Origin: Roseiarcus sp963696665
GTDB taxonomy: Bacteria; Pseudomonadota; Alphaproteobacteria; Rhizobiales; Beijerinckiaceae
Length of the DNA: 64,000 nucleotides
Assembly: GCA_963696665.1 (NCBI GenBank)
Contig: CAVOLE010000041.1
Span: 72,710-136,709, forward strand
Direction of reading: 5' to 3'
This document shows positions 26,308 through 35,585 of this stretch, piece by piece. Position numbers and translations under genes: made by a program. The notes below the pieces were generated by a model. It searched no databases. It had not been told where the DNA came from and saw nothing but the letters and a program-made list of their open reading frames with translations. Numbering within the stretch: position 1 is the first letter of the stretch; each line of letters begins with the position of its first letter.

Positions 26308-28851
26308 TCATTCTTCGCTCGCTGCCCGCCACGCCTGAGAATAGACCGCCACGGCGCAAAGGGTCAGGAAACCAATGAACCAATATTGCCAAGCCTGCGA
26401 CAAGCCGAGGAAGGTCGTCGCCGAGTTCACCTCCTGGATCAGGATGGCTCCGAGCATAACGCCAATGAACGATCCGCGCCCGCCGAACAAGCTAGCGCCG
26501 CCGAGCACGACAGCCGCTATGCTCGCCAATGTGTAAGTGGTCCCTTGGTTCGGATCGCCGATTCCCAATTGCGCCATAACCATGACGCCGCCGAGAACGG
26601 TCAGGAGCGACGAAGCCAGAAATGCGCCTATGACAGTACGGTTCGTCCTGACGCCGAGCTTGGCGGCGGCCTGCGGGTTCGATCCGACCGCGCGAATGCT
26701 AAGTCCCCACCGGGTCGTGCGGAGAGCGACGTCAAGAGCGATCGCCAGCGCGATCACTACAATGAACGCTATCGGAATGCTCCCGACACTAGTCTGAATC
26801 GTCGCGATGACATCGGAGTCGATACTGCCGTCGGGGTAAGGCCGCAGCAACACCGATATGCCCTGAATGATGATGTAGACGCCGAGAGTCGCGGCTACCG
26901 AAGTGAAGTTTCCGAAACGAACCAGAGAGCCGTTTGCAAGGCCCACGATCGCGCCAGCTCCAATCATGCACAGAAGACCGAGCGCCATGGTTGGGATCGC
27001 AGTCGCATCCCCGAAAAAGAACGATGCGATGACGACGCATAGCCCGACTACAGGCCCGACCGACAAGTCGATGGCGCCCGTGAACACGACGCACATCTGT
27101 CCGAAATCCAACGAAGCAAAGCGCCGCGCACAACAGCAGCATTTTCTGGAGGTTGAAGCTCGAAATGAAATCGATCGTTCTGCCCGGTCACATAAGCGCC
27201 GAGCGCCAGGATCAGCACAGCGAGAACCAGGCTCGGAGCGTAGTCGCTGGCGGCGAAGGCGCGGAGCCGCTGCGTGAGGCTGGACGCAGCCCCCGCCGCC
27301 CGCCTTTCCGCGGCGCGTCGGTGAGCGGTCGAGGTCACCATGTGGCGACCAATCTTCTCTTCGGTGACGTCGGCGCCGACAAGTTCGCCCACGATATGGC
27401 CGCGTGAGAAAACCAGGACTCGGTCGCACAAACCTTCGAGCTCAAGACCGTCCGAAGACACGATGAGCACAGGCGTGCCTCGATCCGCCACATCACGCAA
27501 AATGCGATAGATTTCAGCACGGGCGCCGACATCGACTCCGGCTGTAGGCTCCTCCGCGAGCACCAGCGAGGCGTCCGCGAGGAGCGCACGCGCCAGAACA
27601 ACCTTCTGCTGATTTCCGCCCGACAAACTCGCGATGTTCGCATCGATCGACGTGGCGCGGATCGCAAGGTCGTTCCGCTGCGCGTCCACCTTCTCTCGTT
27701 CGAGTCGCTGCCGCACGAAGCCAAATTTGGAGAGCAGCGGCAACGCCGAAAGGACGGCGTTCTCACGCACCGAGAGGCTCATGAAAAGCCCCTCCGTCTG
27801 CCTATCCGGGGAAAGGTAGCTGACGCCCGCCTTTCGAGCGACGTCTGGCCGCCCGAGACGAAGAGGCGCGCCCGCCAGAGTCACTTCGCCTGCGGCGGAC
27901 GAAAGCCCGGCCAGCGCGCGCAAAAACTCGCTCTGACCGTTGCCAGTGATGCCCGCTATGCCCACGATCTCGCCAGCGTGGGCGGCCATGTTCACGTCGT
28001 AGAAACTGGTTCCGCTCAGACCCTCGACGACCAGCCCGCCTCCTTCAGGCGGCGGCCCAGATCTTTTGGGCGGGTAGGCGTCCGTGAGCGTTCGGCCGAC
28101 GATGAGCCTCAGGATATCGTCATCGGACAAAACGTTGAGAGGAGCGGACCCCTTCACTTCGCCATCGCGCACGACGGTGGCCCGTTGCGCGATCTGACGG
28201 ATTTCCTGCAAACGGTGCGAGATGTAGACGACCGCGGCGCCGCGCGCGGCCGCTTCCCGCACCTTGTCGAAAAGCAGTTCGACAAGATCGGCCGTGAGCG
28301 CGGCGGTGGGCTCGTCGAGAATGAGAACACGCGGTTCGACCGCCAACGCCTTGGCGAGTTCGAACAATTGCCGCTGGGCGATATCGACTTCGCTCATCCG
28401 GGTCCGCGGACTGAGTGTGGAGCCGACGCGATCGAGTTGGCTCGCGACCCAGTCGAGGCTCGCGGTTCCGCCGATGCGGAGGTTCGGCTGGACGGCGAGC
28501 ATCATGTTCTCCGCCACTGACAGCTCTGGCAGCACGGCGGGATGCTGATGAACCAGCGCAAGGTTAAGTCGCCGCGCCTCGCCGGGGGTCAGCCGTGCGA
28601 TTTGTTGTCCGCTGATCTCGACCGTTCCGGAATTCGGGCCTCACGTCGCCGGAAGCGATCCCCACCAGCGTGGACTTGCCGGCGCCATTTTCACCCAGCA
28701 GCGCATGGACCTCGCCCGCTGTCGCGGTGAAGGAAATGTCCTTCACCGCGACAACGGCGCCGTACCGTTTCCAAATGTTCAACAACCGGAGTTCCGCCGC
28801 GCCGACGCTAGCCGAGCGGTCTCTCGCGGAGGACATTTCCGTCGCGGTCAC
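26308..28851 (-). CDS. ABC transporter ATPase fused to permease (ribose type), system 3; several frameshifts
   Basis: Paralogue of the fusion at 15316-17831, about 847 residues. Domain 1: GENGAGKSTLVGIASG, then VDIAQRQLFELAKALA and VLILDEPTAAL. Domain 2: LSGGNQQKVVLARALLA and LVLAEEPTAGVDVGAR. Linker TQRLRAFAASDYAPSLVL, then permease with FTGAIDLSVGPVVGL and coupling loop VGSNPQAAAKLGVRT. Apparent one-base shifts lie near 28635, 27165 and 27120; between the ATPase end and the first permease helix the frame is open, and the linker aligns with the system 2 fusion. It is the last gene of the 26.3-35.3 kb operon. Confidence 0.83.
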
Positions 28852-28943
28852 GAGTTTGGTCCGTCACTGCATGCGCAAGGCCGCCATCGTCGCGAAGGGG
28901 GGCCGCCCGGTCGCGGCCTTCCCGTTAGCGACGCCGGATGTCC

Positions 28944-30125
28944 TCACAGACCGCCCTTGAGAGCCTGGAGCAATTGCGGCTTCGTCAAGCCGGTGCCATT
29001 GCCCGCGGACTCGGGAAGGCTCGGGTCGCAGAAGACGACGCCCTTGAGCGAGTCATCCATCACAAAGTTGTTGACGAGCTTGTCTCCGGCGTTCGCGACT
29101 ATGTGCTTGCCGCCTTTAGAGTCGACAATTACCAGGGGTTCGTCGACCTTGCCTCCGGCGGCGTCCGCAATCGCCCATTGGATGGCGAGACGAACGTTCC
29201 ATTGCTCGGCGCTTGTTGTCGTGAACTGGTAGTTCGACTTCGCGCCATTGGCGTGCAGCTTCTCCCATTCGCATCCGAAGCCGTTCGCATCCTCGCCCGC
29301 CACCAACGGCAGTTCACGTCCGGCCCGAGGGAAAGCTCCGGAGCTTAAGATCGGGATCGACAGATCCCCAACCACCGCGTCGATCTTCGGATAGCGGGCG
29401 ATCAGCGCCGTCAGTGACTTTGCGATGAGGCTCGGGTCCCAATTGGTCACCTCGAACGGATCTTGACCGATCCATTTGATACCGGGATGGCCCGCGAAAG
29501 CGTCGTGAAGTCCTTTGGACTTCTCGATGCTTTCGCTCGTGCCGGGAGGTCCGCCAAGGTAGGCGACCGTGCCCTCGCCATGCATCGCGTCGACGAGCCA
29601 CTTGCCCCAGATCAGCCCATGGTCATAGAACTTGGTGCCCACGAAGACGTTGTAGTCAACGCCTTCCTTGCCCCCGACTTTGGCCCGGAACGGCACCACG
29701 ACGCTGCCCTGCTTATGGGCGTCACGAATAGCAGGAAGCATGGCTGGGCCTGCGTCAGGAAAGACGACGATCGCATTGACGCCCTTGGCGGCCAGACCCT
29801 CCACGTCGGAGATCGCCTTTTGGGTGTTGCCCTGACCGTCCGTATGGGTAAATCCGGTCACATTCGGGCAGCGACTGGCTTCATTGACCGCGGAGGCGGC
29901 TGTCATCTGACGCCAGGGATTGTCTGCAAAGCCGTCCGCGAGCGCAACAGAAACAGGCTTTGTCCCACAGAAATGAGGCGGCGGATTTTCAGGTTCGGCA
30001 CAATAGATCCCGTTTGCGATCTGCTTGCACCACTCAGCCGCAGCGGCGGCGGGTCCGACGCTCGCTATGACCGCCGAAAAGGCCGCGAGACCCGTGGCCA
30101 GTTTCAAGTTATTTCCTACTGTCAT
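28944..30125 (-). CDS. ABC transporter substrate-binding protein, system 3
   Basis: 393 residues with a Sec signal (NNLKLATGLAAFSAVIASV, cleavage near GPAAAAAEW). The mature protein has HFCGTKPVSVALADGF, SRCPNV, FGCEWEK and VFCDPSLP, placing four cysteines where the system 2 binding protein has them, plus two more near the N-terminus (EWCKQIANGIYC). Peripla_BP_4 type, ligand unknown. Located between the stand-alone permease and the ATPase-permease fusion. Confidence 0.88.
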   Translation of the reverse strand: MTVGNNLKLATGLAAFSAVIASVGPAAAAAEWCKQIANGIYCAEPENPPPHFCGTKPVSVALADGFADNPWRQMTAASAVNEASRCPNVTGFTHTDGQGNTQKAISDVEGLAAKGVNAIVVFPDAGPAMLPAIRDAHKQGSVVVPFRAKVGGKEGVDYNVFVGTKFYDHGLIWGKWLVDAMHGEGTVAYLGGPPGTSESIEKSKGLHDAFAGHPGIKWIGQDPFEVTNWDPSLIAKSLTALIARYPKIDAVVGDLSIPILSSGAFPRAGRELPLVAGEDANGFGCEWEKLHANGAKSNYQFTTTSAEQWNVRLAIQWAIADAAGGKVDEPLVIVDSKGGKHIVANAGDKLVNNFVMDDSLKGVVFCDPSLPESAGNGTGLTKPQLLQALKGGL

Positions 30126-30228
30126 TCACCCCTCCCTGGGCTTGGTTTGTCGTATCGAAGGTCTCACCTTCGAGCTCCTGGAGTCAGGCCGTCCGCCCCT
30201 GTGGCGGCGACGCGTGGCCCCCGAAGGT

Positions 30229-31266
30229 CTAAATCGTTGCGCCCAACGCTTTCCAATTCACGCTGTAGATGCCAACGCCCACGATGATCGCGGCCCCCTG
30301 AAACAGAAACTGGACGCCGACGCTCGAACCGGTGGTGAGCACAAGCTGCTGCAATTGGGTGAGGAACAGCGCCGCGATTGCGCTCGCGGCGAGATTCCCC
30401 GACCCTCCGAACAACGAGGTGCCGCCGATAACGACAGCCGCGATCGAAGGCATGAGATAAGTGTCGCCTTGAAAGGCGCTCGGCAGCTTCATCAGGCCCG
30501 CAAGCAGAATGCCGGCGAGGCAATAAAGGCACGTTGCGGCCGTATAGGCGGCCAATTGATAACGGCGAGCCACGACGCCGGCCGCGCGCGCCGCGCGAGC
30601 GTTTGCACCGACGGCTTCGAAGGTGCGGCCGAACGCGGTCCGCTTCACCATCACGATCACCGCGATGGTGACCGTGACCGCGACATAGGCGAGGTTGCTG
30701 AACCCGAAAAGCCGACCATTGGCGAAATCCGACAGGCTGTCGGGGACCGCGACCGGCGTTCCACCGGAAATCTTTACGTTCAGGCCGTAGAGCAACGCGT
30801 TCATACCAATCGTGGCGACGATCGGAGCCACTTTCGCGCGGCTGACCAACAAACCGTTGATGAGTCCAGCGGCAATCGCGACAGCGAAGGAGATGACGAA
30901 CGCCGTCCCTAGCGTGGAGTCCATCGGGCCGCCTTCCCCGTGGGCAAAATAAGAGATCGTGACACCGGCGATCGACACCATGCCGGGCACGGACAGATCG
31001 ATGCCGCCTTGCTGGATGACCAGCGTCTGGCCCAGGGCCACGATCACCAGCACCGCGGCGAAAGGCATCATGCCGCTGAGCGCGCCGCTGCTCACGCTCT
31101 GCGGTTGAATGAGGCCGCCGACGGCGAACAACAACAAAGTGACTGCAAGGATCCCCCCGCTTGAGCGGAGCCAGGAAAAGCCGGACATTGCTTGGCCGCC
31201 GGCGACGAAAGGTTTTGCGTCCTCTTGCGAAGGCGAGGCGGATTCGCGCCGCGGACCCACTACCAT
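30229..31266 (-). CDS. ABC transporter permease (stand-alone), system 3
   Basis: 345 residues from ATG 31266 (GGAG 8 bases upstream); a longer frame opens at 31416 but its N-terminus is low-complexity and arginine-rich. BPD_transp_2 permease with QTLVIQQGGIDLSVPGMVS and coupling loop VGANARAARAAGVVARR. As in system 2, it is a second permease beside one fused to the ATPase. The start lies 150 bases downstream of the MBL hydrolase. Confidence 0.87.
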   Translation of the reverse strand: MVVGPRRESASPSQEDAKPFVAGGQAMSGFSWLRSSGGILAVTLLLFAVGGLIQPQSVSSGALSGMMPFAAVLVIVALGQTLVIQQGGIDLSVPGMVSIAGVTISYFAHGEGGPMDSTLGTAFVISFAVAIAAGLINGLLVSRAKVAPIVATIGMNALLYGLNVKISGGTPVAVPDSLSDFANGRLFGFSNLAYVAVTVTIAVIVMVKRTAFGRTFEAVGANARAARAAGVVARRYQLAAYTAATCLYCLAGILLAGLMKLPSAFQGDTYLMPSIAAVVIGGTSLFGGSGNLAASAIAALFLTQLQQLVLTTGSSVGVQFLFQGAAIIVGVGIYSVNWKALGATI

Positions 31267-31418
31267 GAGACGGACTCCGCGGCGCCCTTTGAGGGCGAGG
31301 CGGGCCTCGGAAGCGCGTGGCCTGCTTTCTGGACGTTTGAATCCACGCTCGTTCTTGTCCTTCCTTCCCCGTCTCGGGATTGACCTCTGCCAAAGCGCAC
31401 CGAACTTAGGCCACAAAC

Positions 31419-32306
31419 CTACTCCACGGGAGCCGTTTCCCCCTTGGCCTTGCAGATTTCCGTGACGCGCAATTTGTCTTTTGTGATGCGGGACGGAAAC
31501 GCCTGTTCGAGCCGCGCTTCATGGACCGGGATGATCCGGCGCGATTCGAATTCAACTTTCTTCATCATCGCCTCGGTCGCCATGATCAGGTTGATCTGGC
31601 TGCCCGTCGCCAACCCTACCGGCACGTACAGATCGTCGATCTTCAGCTGTTTGTTCGACCCGTTGAGGTTCTCGAATTGATAAACCAGGTCTCCCGCCAG
31701 CACCCAAACGTCCTTGGAATTCTCCTGGCCATCGTTGCGAACCGCGACCCACATGCAGGCCCAGGTGTGGCTGTCATTAGCGACATGCAGATCGATTCCG
31801 GGAAAGATGTTTTCGGCGGGACCGTCGAGAGCGACCAGACGTTTCTCCCGCGCAAGCTGAACGCCCCGAAGGATATCGCCCGTGTCGATCCCGCACATGA
31901 TCCAGCGCATGCGATCCGGGAGCGACATCGCCCACACCCACTCCTGCAGCTCCCGCTTCTGAATATAGAAGGTTGCGTTCGGGAACGCCTCGACATTGCC
32001 GAAGTGATCAAAATGGGCATGCGTGACGAAGACCGCCTTGATGTCCTCTGGCTTCAGACCAATCTCGCCCAACACGACATGAGGCGGCCGCCATTGCTGG
32101 ACGTTGAAGAGATCGCCGAGATATTTGCCATAGTCGCGGTCGTTGTAGCCGACGTCGACCATGGCGGCCCAATCCCGTCCCTTAATGACCGCGTAACAAT
32201 AGGGAAGCTTTATGTACCCCTCGTTGTGCGCGCCATAGATCACGCCGCCCTTGTCGTACTCGGGCACGTATCCGTATTCGAGAACATAGATCGAATAGAG
32301 TGACAT
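31419..32306 (-). CDS. MBL-fold metallo-hydrolase (N-acyl homoserine lactonase-like)
   Basis: 295 residues. The metal site HAHFDH (H96, H98, D100, H101) is followed by a later aspartate in VLAGDLVYQ and a terminal histidine in IIPVHEARL. The length and the pattern match the AttM/AiiB-type lactonase family that opens lactone rings. Inside this catabolic operon it is more likely a sugar-lactone or related ester hydrolase than a quorum-quenching enzyme (inference). No signal peptide. The gene is 21 bases downstream of the unknown gene. Confidence 0.82.
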   Translation of the reverse strand: MSLYSIYVLEYGYVPEYDKGGVIYGAHNEGYIKLPYCYAVIKGRDWAAMVDVGYNDRDYGKYLGDLFNVQQWRPPHVVLGEIGLKPEDIKAVFVTHAHFDHFGNVEAFPNATFYIQKRELQEWVWAMSLPDRMRWIMCGIDTGDILRGVQLAREKRLVALDGPAENIFPGIDLHVANDSHTWACMWVAVRNDGQENSKDVWVLAGDLVYQFENLNGSNKQLKIDDLYVPVGLATGSQINLIMATEAMMKKVEFESRRIIPVHEARLEQAFPSRITKDKLRVTEICKAKGETAPVE

Positions 32307-32327
32307 CGCGTTCCTGAATGCTCTCTC

Positions 32328-32879
32328 TCAAGTGGCGACCGCGTCTCGCCCCGGTCGTCGGCAGGTGCAGCATGCTGCTCTGAAATCGACGGGCGCGAGT
32401 CCCGCGCGCGGCTCCGCCGCTGCGAACAATCCTCGATGACACGCGAACAGCGTGGCGACTGCGTCGTTGAGTTCCGCGCTGCCCGGGTCGATCAGATCCG
32501 CCGAGCGCTCGAGACGGAGATAAACGGAGCCGAGCAGACCAAGCAGGCGCCCAAGCTCGTGATAATGGCGCTGAGCGGCGCCAGGAACGGGAAAGGCTCG
32601 GCTTCGCTCTTCCAGCTCGCGAAGCTGGTCTCGCACCGAATTCAGCACGGCGTCCGCACGGGCGCGGTCGAGCCCCTGAGTTTGCATTAGAAGCAGCACC
32701 CCGCCCAACTGACCAACGCACCGCTTCAGGCCATCGTATATTGGCCTCGCCGCGGCAAGGTAGGCCGCGTGAGCGTCGACACGATACCCCTTCGAGGAAA
32801 GCGCTTCGGGAGTTGACTCGGCGGGAACCTCCCAGACGGAGCACGCCGCAGCATGGATCGTGGGCGAGAGGCGGTTCAC
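32328..32879 (-). CDS. Unknown protein in catabolic operon
   Basis: 183 residues starting at GTG 32879, which overlaps the stop of the dehydrogenase by GTGA, a strong sign that it is a real, coupled gene. The protein is mostly alpha-helical with leucine-rich stretches (LGRLLGLLGSVYLRLERSA) and ends with a cysteine-rich tail (ACCTCRRPG). I recognise no family. It could be an accessory or regulatory subunit of the operon. Confidence 0.6.
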   Translation of the reverse strand: MNRLSPTIHAAACSVWEVPAESTPEALSSKGYRVDAHAAYLAAARPIYDGLKRCVGQLGGVLLLMQTQGLDRARADAVLNSVRDQLRELEERSRAFPVPGAAQRHYHELGRLLGLLGSVYLRLERSADLIDPGSAELNDAVATLFACHRGLFAAAEPRAGLAPVDFRAACCTCRRPGRDAVAT

Positions 32880-33799
32880 GTGCGTTCGGGCTCCGGCAAT
32901 CCCGGCGCCTTCATCACCATAGCGATGACACTCGCGTAATCGAGCTTCGCGTAGCCGGACCGGCAATGCAGCTCGAAGAGATCGCAGGCAAGGTCGCCCA
33001 TTGTGGTGCGGACCTGCATCTGAGCAGCGAGCTGTTTGGCGAGCCGCATATCCTTCAGTTGGAAGTCTGACCGGAATCCGCCCTTGTAACTATTCGACGA
33101 CGGCACATTCGGCATGATGCCGGGGTAGGGGCTGTATTTCTCAAGCGCATAGTTCGCGCCCGAACTCGTTCGCATGACTTCGGACAGCACGACCGGGTCT
33201 ATGCCGTTCGCCGCCCCAAGCGCCAGCGCTTCCGTGGTTGCGATCATGCAGGCGCCCGACAGCATGTTGTTGCAGAGCTTCGCCGTATGGCCAGCGCCGT
33301 GCGGTCCGACATGCACGACCCGCTTGCCCATAGCCTCCAAGACCGGGCGGATCTGTTCGACATCGTCGGCTTCGCCGCCCACCATGAAGGTCAGCGTGCC
33401 CGCGTTCGCGCCTGGTGTTCCCCCCGATACAGGCGCATCCAGCATTCTGCGGCCGGCGGCCTTGCTCTCCGCGGCCAACGTTCGCGAAATGGCGCTGGAA
33501 ATCGTGCTGGAATCGACCAGCAGCGTCCCCGGCTTGGTGCTAGCGAGCAGGCCGTCCGGCCCGCGGTAGACGGACTCGACGTCCGCGCCCATGGGCAGCA
33601 TGGTGAAGACGCAGTCGACGTCCTTGACCGCCTCTGCCAGCGAGCGCGCAGCCTTGGCGCCGTCGCGCGCCGCGGTCTCAAGCGCAGCCGACGAAAGATC
33701 ATAGGCGTGAACTGGGAAGCGGGCCTTGAGCAGATTGCGCACCATAGGCACGCCCATGGCGCCGAGACCGACAAACGCAACCGACCTTATCGCGGTCAC
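32876..33799 (-). CDS. NAD(P)-dependent beta-hydroxyacid dehydrogenase
   Basis: 307 residues from GTG 33799, overlapping the aldehyde dehydrogenase stop by GTGA. Rossmann motif VAFVGLGAMGVPMVRNLL, substrate loop LDAPVSGGTPGANAGTL and catalytic lysine HTAKLCNNMLSGAC are all canonical for 3-hydroxyisobutyrate-type enzymes. Paired with an aldehyde dehydrogenase, it fits the sequence hydroxy acid to semialdehyde to acid or acyl-CoA. Confidence 0.9.
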   Translation of the reverse strand: MTAIRSVAFVGLGAMGVPMVRNLLKARFPVHAYDLSSAALETAARDGAKAARSLAEAVKDVDCVFTMLPMGADVESVYRGPDGLLASTKPGTLLVDSSTISSAISRTLAAESKAAGRRMLDAPVSGGTPGANAGTLTFMVGGEADDVEQIRPVLEAMGKRVVHVGPHGAGHTAKLCNNMLSGACMIATTEALALGAANGIDPVVLSEVMRTSSGANYALEKYSPYPGIMPNVPSSNSYKGGFRSDFQLKDMRLAKQLAAQMQVRTTMGDLACDLFELHCRSGYAKLDYASVIAMVMKAPGLPEPERT

Positions 33800-35337
33800 G
33801 CGGATGCTCCTTTGGCGTTCACGATCACCGTCTTCGACCAAGTGAAGTGCTGAACCATGCTTTCAAGCGACAGCTCCCGGCCCATGCCGCTCATCTTCGC
33901 TCCGCCATATTCAATATTGGCCTCGGCCACCGAGAACTGGTTGACCTGAACGAAGCCTGCCTCGATGCGATCGACAAACTCTAGAGCCCGGGCGAGGTCG
34001 CGGGTCCAGATCACCGCGGCAAGACCGAACTTCGTGTCGTTTGCCTCCTTAAGGACCTCGTCGAAATCGCTCCACCGCGAAATCGTCGCCACGGGGCCGA
34101 AAATCTCATCACGGCAAACGTCCGACTCTGGAGGAAGACCTTCGACCAGAGTAGTCGAATAGAAATATCCGTTCTCATAGCCGGGGGGCGTCACGCGCTT
34201 GCCGCCGCATAAGATCTTCGCGCCGGGAGATGAACGCGCGAGCGCTACGTATCGCTCGACCCGCGCAAGCTGTTCGCGTGAGATGACGGAGCCCACCTGC
34301 GTCGCGTCATCGAGGGGATTGCCGACGACGAACCCCGGGATCGCTTGCAGAAGCCGCTCCATCACGCGGTCGTAGATGTCTTTATGAATGTAGACGCGCG
34401 TCCCGGCGCTGCACGATTGTCCCTGACGTTGCAGGCGCAGCCCGCGCAAAATTCCATTCGCGGCGCTGCCTGGATCGGCGTCGTCCATGACGATGATCGG
34501 ATTCTTGCCGCCAAGCTCGGCGGTGACCGGAACGATTTTTGCCGCGGCGCCGCGCAGGATCTCCGCGCCGACAGCGGTCGACCCGGTGAAGGTAATCTTT
34601 CGGATAAGCGGGTGCTCGACGAGAAACCGGCCGGCCTCTTCCCCCACTCCGGTCAGGCAATTCGCGACGCCCGGCGGCAAGACTTCCTGAATGAGTTCGA
34701 AGGCGCGCAGAACAGCGAGCGGCGCCTGTTCGGCTGGCTTCAAGACGACGGCGTTTCCGGCGGTCAAAGCCGGCGCGATTTTCGAGGCCGTTTGCATCAA
34801 TGGTGCGTTCCACGGGATGATCGCTCCGACGACCCCCATGGATTCGCGTTTGGAATATTGGAGGACTCCTGGGGCAGCCGGAACCGTCTGGCCCTTCAAT
34901 TCTCCCGCGAATCCTGCGAAGAACCGCAGGATGTCGACCATGGTCGCGGCTTCTCCGCGCGTCTGCGTCGCGAGCGCGTTGCCTGTCTCGAAGGCGGAAA
35001 GCTGCGCAAGCTCCTCGGCATGCTTTTCAAGATGATCCGCCAAGGAGAAAAGCAGTGCGCCGCGTTCGCGCGCCGGCCGGCGCGACCACTCGGGCCAGGC
35101 GGCGTGAGCGCCGCGAACGACCTCCTCTATGTCTTCACGGCCACATCGCGGAACGGAACCGATCAGCGTAGCTGTCGCAGGATTCTCAACATCGAGCGAG
35201 GCCGACGCCGAGGCTCGCACGAGGCGACCCTCAGCAACGATTTGCCCGCTCAGCCTTCGCGCCTCGCTAAGAGCCGCGGCCATGCGCTCGTAGCTCTGGC
35301 TCTCTGGGCGCACTACTGATCCGACATGATTTATCAT
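33796..35337 (-). CDS. NAD(P)-dependent aldehyde dehydrogenase
   Basis: 513 residues. Visible are PWNAPLMQTASKIAPALTAG, TFTGSTAVGAEI (cofactor loop), ELGGKNPIIV (catalytic Glu) and GQSCSAGTRVYIH (catalytic Cys). It should oxidise an aldehyde to the acid in the cytoplasm. The start may be ATG 35337 or the ATG at 35283. It is the first gene of the operon that continues into ABC system 3 and is divergent from a LacI regulator with a perfect palindrome between them. Confidence 0.88.
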   Translation of the reverse strand: MINHVGSVVRPESQSYERMAAALSEARRLSGQIVAEGRLVRASASASLDVENPATATLIGSVPRCGREDIEEVVRGAHAAWPEWSRRPARERGALLFSLADHLEKHAEELAQLSAFETGNALATQTRGEAATMVDILRFFAGFAGELKGQTVPAAPGVLQYSKRESMGVVGAIIPWNAPLMQTASKIAPALTAGNAVVLKPAEQAPLAVLRAFELIQEVLPPGVANCLTGVGEEAGRFLVEHPLIRKITFTGSTAVGAEILRGAAAKIVPVTAELGGKNPIIVMDDADPGSAANGILRGLRLQRQGQSCSAGTRVYIHKDIYDRVMERLLQAIPGFVVGNPLDDATQVGSVISREQLARVERYVALARSSPGAKILCGGKRVTPPGYENGYFYSTTLVEGLPPESDVCRDEIFGPVATISRWSDFDEVLKEANDTKFGLAAVIWTRDLARALEFVDRIEAGFVQVNQFSVAEANIEYGGAKMSGMGRELSLESMVQHFTWSKTVIVNAKGASA

Positions 35338-35478
35338 GCCCGTTCACCCAATTTGCTGCGTCCGCAGCGCACCCCTTTTTTCGGAGGCGGGTAACCTTGT
35401 CGTTCCTCAAAGGGCGCGGCTCTAGAGGCCGAGCATGCTTGAAGGATACATGGGCTGCAGTCTATGTAAACCCTTTCT

Positions 35479-35490
35479 GAGAACGTTCTC
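35479..35490. promoter_or_regulatory. Putative LacI-type operator
   Basis: GAGAACGTTCTC is a perfect 12-bp palindrome with central CG, located between the divergent aldehyde dehydrogenase operon (start 35337) and the LacI gene (start 35586). It is the best candidate site for autoregulation and control of the system 3 operon. Confidence 0.55.
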
Positions 35491-35585
35491 GGGATTTTTT
35501 TCCGAGCCGGAACAAGGGCGACGGTTGTATGGAACAACGGCCGAATCGTCCGACAACCACGAGACATCCTAGGGCGAGGAAATCC

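Noticed and set aside
26275..27042. Long plus-strand frame opposite the system 3 permease
   Set aside because: It mirrors the conserved permease codons on the other strand, is rich in charged low-complexity sequence and has no family features.
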